DNA of 64,000 nucleotides from Glandiceps talaboti (Eukaryota > Hemichordata > Enteropneusta > Spengelidae). Below are positions 24,540 through 33,900 of the stretch, one piece after another. Under the pieces are notes generated by a model that saw nothing but the letters and a program-made list of their open reading frames with translations, ran no database searches and had not been told where the DNA came from. Each line of letters starts with the position of its first letter. Positions within the stretch are counted from its first letter, which is position 1. The stretch is from positions 17,855,592 to 17,919,591 of the forward strand of contig NC_135554.1 of NCBI RefSeq assembly GCF_964340395.1. Reading direction: 5' to 3'. Both the position numbers and the translations under genes were made by a program.

Positions 24540-26107
24540 CTGGAAAAAAGTAAAATGAAAGAACAATTGTTATGAGTATGAAATGGTGACATTTATGTGT
24601 ATCACAAACAAACACTGGAGATTAATTATCCTATGATTCAAATAACTATGACATTTTTTGCTAGGAAATCTTTTATGTAGACTGAAAATATGTAGTACAC
24701 CTTTCCAAACTAAATTTATTGTATAAAAAAACAATTTTAATTGTTTCACTTACCAAGGTCTGTTGGATTTATAGTTGAAAGGTAATTGAATAGTTGGTCC
24801 AAGGTTGATGTATCTTGTATTGGTAGCTGTTGTGATGGATTTGGATGTTGAACTGTTGTGCCATATCGTGGTTGCGAATCCTGTGGTTGTGGGTGCTGGT
24901 GTGATGTTTGTTGAGGTGGTTGTGGCTGTGGGTGCTGGTGTAATGTTTCTTGGTGTGGTTGCTGGTGTGATGTTTGTTGAGGTGGTTGTGGCTGTGGATG
25001 CTGGTGTAATGTTTGTTGAGGTTGTGGTTGCTGGTGTAATGTTTGTTGAGGTGGTTGTGGCTGTGGGTGCTGGTGTAATGTTTCTTGGTGTGGTTGCTGG
25101 TGTGATGTTTGTTGAGGTGGTTGTGGCTGTGGATGCTGGTGTAATGTTTGTTGAGGTGGTTGTGGCTGTGGGTGCTGGTGTGATGTGTGTTGTGGCTGTG
25201 GGTGCTGGTGTGATGTTTGTTGTGGTTGTGGTTGTGGTTGCTGGTGTGATGTTTGTTGAGGTGGTTGTGGCTGTCGGTGCTGGTGTGATGTTTGTGGGTG
25301 CTGGTGTGATGTTTGTTGAGGTGGTTGTGGCTGTGGTTGCTGGTGTGATGTTTGTTGAGGTGGTGATGTAGGTGGCCGTGTCTGGTTGGGGTCATCTCCT
25401 GCAAAAGATAGATAAATTACTTTACATTTCCAATATTCTCTTCTATAAACACAGAGACTATTTGGAAAACAATGGCAAACCTGTACTAGACACTCTCACA
25501 GAAATCAAATTTAATACAATATGTTGAAAGTTGATGATAACATATAATAAACATGGCATAAACAAAACACACCTGTCAAATCTTCTCTTTCATAGTGATG
25601 ATAACATGCCCTTGCAGCATCTTTTAGCAATTGTGTCCATCCATTCACATGTTTCGGTCTTCTGCATGGGTTGCAATACGGAACCTCTGCAGGCCACCAC
25701 ACTGGAGCATTTTCTGTACTGTAATTATTGTCAGGTGTACCCCACAAGGCCTGACTACGAGGCAGAGAACACTTGACAATTGTGGGTATCAGTACCCTGA
25801 GTTCATTAAATGTTAACTTACTCAGGCATCCTTGTTGTGTTTCACGGATGTCGGGCAAGTCTGGGCCAACCATGGTGAGTGGTTGGTCAGTACCTTGATT
25901 TGGTACCAATACCATATCTTTTATATTAGATTGCAATCTATGTTGCAAAGAATCAGTACCATGAGTAAGGTACATCCTCTTGCCAGCAATCTTATCAAAA
26001 AAAGTGCAAACTACAGCAACCTCTAGGTTTGTCTTCCTGATAAATATGTCAGTTTGCTTTTTCAAAATCAGCCAACTATCGGACTGTTTCTTTAAAAGCG
26101 AAGACAT
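24346..26107 (-). CDS. NRF1/P3A2-like DNA-binding protein (whole gene, 3 exons, 457 aa)
   Basis: Exons 26,107-25,573, 25,398-24,754 and 24,539-24,346 join in one frame (535 + 645 + 194 nt). The N-terminal part resembles the DNA-binding domain of nuclear respiratory factor 1, sea-urchin P3A2 and Drosophila erect wing: LTFNELRVLIP (98-108), P-WWPAEVP (135-142), WTQLL (157-161) and CYHHYEREDL (168-177). From memory the vertebrate counterparts are roughly QLRAFIPEMLKY, PIWWPEDIPW, SWTQALRTIV and CYKQHGREDLL. The conserved arginine-bearing NVRSDVR stretch between WWP and WTQ is replaced here by a cysteine/arginine sequence (YCNPCRRPKHVNG). With the repeat tail, this argues for a divergent paralogue rather than the conserved NRF1 orthologue. 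The presumed role is sequence-specific transcription regulation in the nucleus. An unrelated fold is possible but less likely. Confidence 0.7.
24754..25398 (-). CDS. NRF1-like protein, exon 2 (Pro/Gln/His repeat region)
   Basis: The acceptor TTTTGCAG at 25,399 and the donor GTAAGT at 24,753 enclose 645 nt (2 + 642 + 1), in frame with both neighbours. Residues 180 to about 355 are tandem units of roughly 13 residues of the type QPQPPQQTSHQHP, with TLHQ and HQETLHQ variants. A non-repetitive end follows, including STLDQLFNYLSTINPTDL. Such Pro/Gln-rich regions are typical of transcriptional activation or interaction segments. The DNA repeat is open in other frames on both strands, but only this frame joins flanking exons with correct phases. 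Copy number is likely to vary between alleles. Confidence 0.8.
25573..26107 (-). CDS. NRF1-like protein, exon 1 (DNA-binding-domain part)
   Basis: The ATG at 26,107 lies in a good context (GTAACCATGT). An in-frame ATG 15 codons upstream is poorer, and a potential acceptor (ATCCCAG) falls between them, so the chosen ATG may begin just inside an exon preceded by a 5' UTR intron. The exon encodes 178 residues plus one base and ends at donor GTGTGT (25,572). Residues 1-95 are a mixed N-terminal region (MSSLLKKQSDSW..., VAVVCTFFDK); 97-177 hold the NRF1-type motifs. Confidence 0.75.
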
Positions 26108-26133
26108 GGTTACTGGGATACTGATTACTTGAG

Positions 26134-26480
26134 AACTATAGAAATTCAACAACTTTAATTTAATGAAATTACACTAGCTACAGATGAAGTTTACTTCTTT
26201 TAGTGGTCTGAGGATTACTGTGCAACAAGTACTAGGGTAATATAGATATGGATCAGTGCTTACTTCTATAAAAACGGTGAAACACCAAAAGCTCTGGGAA
26301 GTTTTTGAGAAGATTTAACTATAGAAATTCAACAACTTTAATTTAATGAAATTACACTAGCTACAGATGAAGTTTACTTCTTTTAGTGGCCAGAGGATTA
26401 CTGTGCAACAAGTACTAGGGTAATATAGATATGGATCAGTGTTTACTTCTGTAAAAACTGTGAGAGTGAAACAGCACAAG
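26134..26480. repeat. 183-bp tandem duplication upstream of the NRF1-like start
   Basis: The block starting AACTATAGAAATTCAAC at 26,134 is repeated from 26,317 with few changes, including TTTACTTCTTTTAGTGG and CAACAAGTACTAGGGTAA. It covers the region immediately upstream of the NRF1-like ATG, so it may lie in the 5' UTR, a 5' intron or the promoter. Confidence 0.85.
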
Positions 26481-27007
26481 CTCTAGGAGTTAATGTGACA
26501 AGGTACAATGTACTGGTAGTTTATGGTGAAAACTAATTTCTTCTAAGGTATTTTGAGTTAAATAGGGTGTACTGTTAACCTTGAAATATAAATATTACTA
26601 ATACTAATAGATTGTTGGAAAAATCACACAAACTACAATTAGGATAGATCTCACCACAAACAGCAAAGATGATATGTAATTCTGTCTGGATGAGCAATGA
26701 CTATGGATAGCAGCAACTGGGCATATGGGTATATCTCAACGAGCAGCAAGGATGATCGGTCATTCAGTCTAGATGGCTAGATGAAAGTGGAAGGAATAAC
26801 AGCAACTGGGCATTTATATATACATGTACATGCTTTGCATACGCATGTTGCAATTTCATAAATTCAGACCGATAATCACATCATGCCACTTCATTGTTGT
26901 TTTTTCAACAGCCAAACCCATTGTATTTCAAAATGTGTAAACTTGACTTTGATCGACACAACTTTGACCCCGCCGCCGATCAACACCGCGGCTGTTTGTG
27001 TCAAAGG

Positions 27008-28130
27008 ACACTGGCTAGATCCGATAACGGACCCTTGGTCACGTTTGATAGGTACGTAAGCACACCACGGCCCGGCAATTTGCACTTCATTACTAATACT
27101 AGTAATTGAATTTACCAAGTGCCCAGTCCGCTTCACGCTTTCCAGTCGATGAAAGGGTTGCTCACTTGGCGGCATACTGTGCTCCGAGTCGGCGTGTGAC
27201 TGATGTTTGATCATGACAAACGCAATGCTCTGGCAACGCTAATCATGTCCATCTAATGATCTGTCGTTCGGTGTTTAACCTTCGAAGCTCGACAACATGC
27301 CGCTACACATGGATATGTACTTGACACGGAAGCAAAACGAATTCGTAATTCATTTATTCTGTCGATCCGTCATTTAGTGTTTCCCCACGACACGAAACTA
27401 ATTTTACGACGGCACTTCACGTTTTTTTTTGTTTTTTTTTAATTCTGAGTATAACTTGTTCAAAACTAGACTTTACTTTTCACAGTTACGAGAGGAGTAT
27501 GACCGTGACCGTATTTGACACGGAAGCAAAATAAAGAAATACCTCACGATACACTGAATGTCTTTTGCATATGCATCTGCAAGCCAGCTAGACTACTAGC
27601 AGTGTACTAAAACTGCGATGTAAATGTCCAACACAACATTTCTCGTAACTAATTTTTTTTAAAACTAGATCCGATAACGGACCACGTACATAAGCACACC
27701 ACGGCCCGGCAATTTGCACTCCATTGAATTTAACAAGTGCCCAGTCCGCTTCACGCTTTCCAGTCGATGAAAGGGTTGACTTGACGGCGTACTGTGCTCC
27801 GAGTCGGCGTGTGACTGATGTTTGATCATGACAAACGCAATGCTCTGGCAATGCTAATGTCGATCTGCCGTTCGGTGTTTAACCTTTGAAGCTCGAAAAC
27901 AACATACCGCGACACATGGACAGTGACACATGGATATGTACTTGACACGGAAGCAAAACGAATTCATAATTCATTTATTCTGTCAATCCGTCACACGGTT
28001 TTTTTTTTATTCTGAGTATAACTTGTTCAAAACTCGACTTTACTTTTCACAGTTACGAGAGGAGTATGACCGTGACCGTATTTGACACGGAAGCAAAATA
28101 AAGAAATACGTCACGATACACCGTGAATAT
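27008..28130. repeat. Direct duplication of about 0.5 kb
   Basis: 27,008-27,570 and 27,660-28,130 share long stretches in the same order: CTAGATCCGATAACGGACC, CACACCACGGCCCGGCAATT, CAGTCCGCTTCACGCTTTCC, GGATATGTACTTGACACGG and TACGAGAGGAGTATGACCGT. The spacing decreases from about 650 to about 570 bp across the unit, so deletions occurred in one copy. Open frames in the two copies do not suggest a shared protein. Confidence 0.8.
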
Positions 28131-28195
28131 CTTAGGCGAAGGTACAAATCGTGTGAGTGGGGTGAAGGTACGCATTGTCCATGTTGTCGCAGAAT

Positions 28196-28375
28196 GGTTT
28201 TTGCTACAAAGAGTGCGACTATCACTTTCGTTGTAGATGGCAAGTGCTACATAGTCGCACTCTTGTCTAAGATAGCTTCTGCTATATAGCACTTTGGGTA
28301 TCACACAGCAACTGCTACTATAAACTGATAGTATCACTTTGGGTCGCATAGTACCTTTAGAGGTACTCATACATA
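28196..28375 (-). repeat. Inverted element, right copy (about 180 bp)
   Basis: Reverse complement of 20,584-20,773, starting (minus strand) TATGTATGAGTACCTC and ending CCATTCTGCGAC. It shares the internal hairpin described for the left copy. The two copies face each other across 7.4 kb containing the NRF1-like gene. Confidence 0.8.
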
Positions 28376-29434
28376 AATGCGTGTCACTGTAAATGTGTAA
28401 ATTGTAACTTGTGTTTATGATTAGTCCTGCTTGCAGACGGTGCACGGGTCTAGATTACTGACATGACCCTCAGCACCGTCCGGATCCGGAGAAGGAAAGG
28501 ACGACTTACTCCGTATGCAAACAGGACTATGTTATGATGTGAGATGTTGAAGTTTTGTACAATTTCTGCCTCTGTTCAAAGCATACATTGTAGGCTTACA
28601 TCTCAGGATTATATCTAACATTTACATGTTATATATCGTAAGACATACGAATGTGCCCCATGCTACTTCGGTATATGCGACCATGGAAGGGGTTCTACTT
28701 CCATGATGCGACCGTATACAAGCGCAAAGGGATGTCCATCCGTACATGTACACATCTGTGACACAGATATTTTGGTTTTATGATAGTAGTTTTCGATTTG
28801 AGTAATTGTACATTAACGGCGACAACTCCAAATTTGCTTTCTTGTTTTCACAAAAGTGTTAAACATTACATGTTAGCAAACGAAAAATTACTAGGTTACT
28901 AACTGGTATATGCTCTTTGACAAATGATGAGTTTGAGTTTGAGAGATGAGGCTTTCAAACGCAAGTATCAGAGAAGTATGGAATGAAAAAAGTTACAACA
29001 AAGACAAGGATCGGTTTCAGTTGGTGAGAATGCTGTATTGAAATCAATAAGACAGTCTGTGATACATGTAGTTACATTGTAAATCCCACATGAATATTAT
29101 TTGTATCTCCAAAGATAGCCAGTCTTCATGCATGAATGTAAATATGATGATTTTGTCAAAACAACTTGTTGTTACTTTTACTTAGATGATACTGTAATGG
29201 CCAAGATGCAATCCAAGAGTTTACATTGGTGCTAACTTTGCAGTGAAGCCATCAGGATTATATTATAATAATTCTTTTGTTCAAGACAAACTTTCTTCAT
29301 AGATCTTTAAGTCTTAATTCAAAAGAATAAGGATGTAATAAGTCGTTACTCAGAGTTTCACACTTTGAACGATCTTCAGACAACATACATGTAGATCTTT
29401 AAGTCAGTTGTTTTCCTCACCCAAATGTTAGCCT
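28376..29434. other. No gene recognised
   Basis: AT-rich DNA between the inverted element and the right direct-duplication copy. A small perfect hairpin (CATGGAAG and CTTCCATG, near 28,682-28,706) is the only local structure noted. The missing RAD17 start exon may lie here or in 30,035-30,363, but no ATG-containing segment ending in phase 0 at a convincing donor was found. Confidence 0.4.
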
Positions 29435-30035
29435 AATTGTGAGTGATTATATGTGGAAGACAGCAAGCTAATAAATTTTGTTATAAAACCATGACATGAC
29501 ATGATGTTCAAAATTAGGGATATTATCAGAGTAACCTCCATTTCAAATCTGTGGCTTTATTTTATGTAAGTTATAGTGGTATTCTGCAATGGCTCATTCT
29601 GTGACATCTAAGTGCTAGTTGTGAGATGGTGTAATCACATCCACGCATTGTTGTAAGCAGATAATGTGAGCAGACGGGATACTTATCTTATTCAGAAAGG
29701 ACCCGACTGGCTCATCTGTAGCTCAGAGTTACAAATTACATAAATTTGAGAGTTCATTGGTATTTTGATGAAATAAACTGTTATGGTCGAGCTGCTATCA
29801 CGACATCAATTCTGTTGATGGGATATTCTGTTGTGAGGAATCTGTAAAGTTAAATACCTAGCAGTGCTTTACCATGCATGTGCAACGTGCCTTGATACAG
29901 TTGCATTTCAACAGTCTGTCTCTGTGTCAGAAAAATGTGTGTGTCAAACGTGACAAGCAAACGATGAGATGCAAATGCTGCATACTGTGTTGTGTTGTGT
30001 TGTGTTGTGTTGTGTTGTGTTGTGTTGTAAGTAAT
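29435..30035. repeat. Direct duplication, right copy (about 0.6 kb)
   Basis: Same orientation as 18,276-18,897, with landmarks TAAGTTATAGTGGTATTCTG, GACTGGCTCATCT, CGACATCAATTCTGTTGATG and GCTTTACCATGCATGTGCAA. A TGTGT pentanucleotide expansion (29,986-30,028) lies at its right end. Confidence 0.85.
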
Positions 30036-30096
30036 GATAAATTCATCATTTTTAGCACAACAGAACTGATAAGTTGTGTGGTGTGGTGTCTGTCCA

Positions 30097-30144
<48 letters not shown>
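29986..30144. repeat. (TGTGT)n and (TG)n microsatellites
   Basis: 29,986-30,028 is a pure GTGTT pentanucleotide repeat; 30,099-30,144 is a pure TG dinucleotide repeat. Confidence 0.95.
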
Positions 30145-30145
<1 letters not shown>

Positions 30146-30363
30146 CCTAGCAAACATGACCACATCCTTAGCAACAGTCAAATTATAGGGTTTATTGCAA
30201 ATATAACAGGGATGGGTAGGCAATTGAATAAACATTAAAAAGAAATATGCAAATGTCCTTAGCAACAAGACCATTCCCATAGCAACAACATATTCACACT
30301 TCATGACATATCAGCATTTTTTATCTAAGATTCTTAATACATTTGTACTTGTATCTTTTGCAG

Positions 30364-30543
30364 AATAAACACAAAAAGCTATCCAAAGGTGGAAAAGTGA
30401 CATTATTGAGTTTGTGGTCAGACAGCGGGGAGAGTAATGATAGTGATGACTTGGATAGGCCACGAAGGAGCAAGTTGAACAAATCTTGTACGAAAACTGA
30501 TGCAGAACAGTCCTCACAGGGAATGCCATCAGAGCTAAACAAG
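30364..30543 (+). CDS. RAD17 exon a (acidic/basic N-terminal region)
   Basis: Acceptor TATCTTTTGCAG, 60 codons, donor GTGGGT, phase 0 at both ends. It encodes residues 1-60, with a Ser/Asp-rich stretch (WSDSGESNDSDDLDRPRRSK) that is poorly conserved with vertebrates. An ATG 21 nt upstream is in frame but lies inside the polypyrimidine/acceptor sequence, so it is unlikely to be the start unless this exon is first. Confidence 0.8.
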
Positions 30544-30956
30544 GTGGGTGTTGCTATGGCAATTACCATTGTTAGTTTTTCTGTACAGTATTTTGTCCCA
30601 CAGGCATAGAGATTCAATTTGGAATCAATGAATTTATGATGAATTGTATGATTTATTTATTGGGTACTGTACACATGCCTACATGTACATTGTATATATA
30701 ATAGTGAACTGGTGCTATAACATTTCTATTACACAAAAAGCTCGCTCTGTATGGTAAAAACTTTGCATTATTAAAATCAATAAATCTAACTCTATGTACA
30801 TGTAATTCATAGTATATTTCTTGTACATGTATGAACCCCTTCCCTTCCCCACCCACATACTTTTGTCACCCCCTCCCCCATACATGTCCATTAACTACAT
30901 AACATTCATTTCATCATGTACATGTATGTGTGTATGTGAGTGTGTGTGTGTGTTTA

Positions 30957-30987
<31 letters not shown>

Positions 30988-33900
30988 ATGTGTGTATGTG
31001 TGTATGTATGTATGTATGTATGTATGTATGTATGTGTGTATGTGTGTGTGTGTATGTGTGTGTGTGTGTTTGTGCTTTGTTGCTGTTCAGTATGATCTCT
31101 TGGCAACTGTGTTTTTTTAAGCTGTAATAAATTTGTGTTGTTTTGATCCTGTTCCATACAAACTATTACTTGCATGATAGATTCTGCAAACATTTAAAGC
31201 CTTCATCATGGTCCAGTCCAGTGTAAATAAACAAAGTAAAAAAGATCTGTTCACATACAGATGATAACTTATATCTGTTCAACTTTCCAGAAAGCTAAAT
31301 GGATCAGTTCTTCCTTTGATGGTTTTGGAGACTTTGGACTAGACTCTACCACTGCAAGTCAGAAGGGTACTGCTTCAATAAGTAGTACATACAGTAAGAA
31401 ACGACCTAGACAGACATTGACAGCTCATTCTGATTCAGCAAGCTCAATTCATTCTATGAAAGCAAAGAGAGAAATAGAATCTGAAATATGGGCTGATATA
31501 CATAAACCAAAGACACAGGTAAGAAATAATCCAGTCTTGTTAGTGATGATTCCACAATATTGCACAAATCTGATAAATGAACTGTGTTCGTTTAGGACAC
31601 CCCCCCCCCCCCCCCACAAACATTCACATTGTGACATTGACACATTTATATCCAATTTAAGGTGTGAAAGTTTTTGAAATTTGATAAGAAGTGCGAAAAT
31701 GAAGTTCAGCAATCACATTGATGCCAGGCCCCTCCCCCTAAAAAAACGAAGTTCATTTATTGAGCTTTGTGACATTGTGCGATCATCCCCTATGTGTTGC
31801 AGGTCATATAGAATATTTCAACTACATCATTCCATCATTACTACAGAATTACTGAGATAGTACATTCATCTACACCCAAATGAATGGATATTATTACTTT
31901 AGATTTGTTCTCTCTGTAGAAATAATGGATATGAAATTCTCAGTACCAGTCATCGAATATTACTGCCTTGGTGCATCATAAAAATAACGTTCTATTTCTT
32001 AGTTGGCACCATAACTGTAGCTCCATATGTGCTCCAGGCATGCATGAGAACAAGTCGACCTTCTTGCTCTATTTTGACCCTATAGCATGAGGTCAAATAC
32101 TATTGCATGTACTGAGAATTAAATGAACTAAGAGAACAGACTTTATGTCATCCTTCTGCCAATTTTGAGTCTATATACAGTCATACATATCATTAATCTT
32201 GCTACTCGTCTTCCTTGTAAGGTTTAAATTGAAGAGAACTTGCCAACCATTTTTCATTTTAAAATGATATAAGTTCAAAGAAACAGTGTGTCAGTCGTAA
32301 AGCAAATGTGTGTTTAGATTACTTTTAATTTACTTATAAATTCTGGAAACAAACATTTTCGGAATGCATGAAATAATATGTACTTGTAGCTACTATTTGG
32401 TAATTGACTGATTTTTTTTCAGTGTCTGCAATGGAAAGTGTGTGAGTATGGCTATGCAGTCTATAAGTCTTGCATAGTTTAATAGTTAAATGGCTCCAGT
32501 TCAGTTTTTAGAGCTGTTTACATTATATGTCTATTACTCAGTAGATTTGTTCAAACATAATAATTGAAAGAAGTCTCAAATAGCAAGATTGATTCACTGT
32601 AGTAAGGCATCTGATGAAAGAAAAGTAAAATAAATATTTTGTCAAGAAATTGATCTAATCTTTGTTTTGCCATAACTCTCACCAGGGTGAGCTTGCTGTT
32701 CATAAGAAGAAAATTGCTGAGGTGGAAACCTGGTTACATCAGCACTCGCCAGGTGGAAGTACACGAGGAGTAAGTAATGAAAGAAATCAGAAATTATCTG
32801 ATAATTTAGTGTTTAGCATTCAATGTAGTAGCAAGGCTGATTTCATTCTAACATCATTTGTTTATGATTAGGACTCCCCAAAAAAGTCATCTTCACCAGT
32901 CTCGCATTGTGCAACCTTTCTACAATAGAGTTATAAACATTTACATCTAGCTACATCTATCTGGTTGAGAAAAGGCCTGCTATACAGTGGGGCAAGGCAT
33001 TCTGGGGAAAGAAACATTGTTAGGAGATTCCTTCATACCTGTGAGTACAAACAAGAAGATCCTAACATTGTTCATTTCCCATAATGCCTTGCCCTTGTAT
33101 ATAACCAGTTTCTTCTAAGCCAGATTTATCAATTTCTGTAACTATCTTGTTTGCATAATTTTGTGCTGGCCAAATCATGCATTCATTTGCACACAGGTTA
33201 TACGTATCCATTACAATTGAGTTTGTGTTCTCAGTATAATTGCACTGCAATACCACTAGTATAAATTATATCACCAGTATAAATACATTAAAACAAGGTT
33301 TAGGATATGATTGTGTTACTGAAACATGCTATCTTTTCCTAGCAGAAATCATCTCCAATACTTCTACTGACTGGTCCTGCTGGTGCTGGCAAGACGGCCA
33401 CTATACATGTACTATGTAATGAGATAGGATTAGAGATACATGAATGGATCAATCCAGTCACATCAACATTTGAACCCAGTACTAGCAGAAGACATCATGG
33501 TAAGTAGTTATAGCCGTGATCTTTGAACCAATGAATCTCCAGTTACATTAAGATATGAACCCAGTACTAACAGAAGACATCATGGTAAGTAGTTATAGCC
33601 GTGATCTTTGAACCAATGAATCTCCAGTCACATTAAGATATGAACCCAGTACTAACAGAAGACATCATGGTAAGTAGTTGTATCTGTGATCTTTGAACCA
33701 ATGAATCTATAGTCACATTAAGATATGAACCCAGTACTAACAGAAGACATCATGGTAAGTAGTTATAGCAGTGATCTTTGAACCAATGAATCTCCAGTCA
33801 CATTAAGATATGAACCCAGTACTAACAGAAGACATCATGGTAAGTAGTTGTATCTGTGATCTTTGAACCAATGAATCTATAGTCACATTAAGATATGAAC

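Noticed and set aside
24769-25404. HHLNKHHTSN-type protein on the minus strand, and a Val/Gly-rich one on the plus strand
   Set aside because: These are alternative frames of the NRF1-like repeat exon; only the Pro/Gln frame joins the neighbouring exons in phase.
26891-27851. Minus-strand frames sharing SVKRTGHLV and VQIAGPWCAY
   Set aside because: The similarity comes from the direct DNA duplication; the frames differ elsewhere and lack splice support.
20981-30543. Using the 20,981 exon as the missing RAD17 first exon
   Set aside because: Its donor is phase 2, whereas the exon at 30,364 requires phase 0; a direct join gives an early stop, and the 23,679 exon fits it instead.
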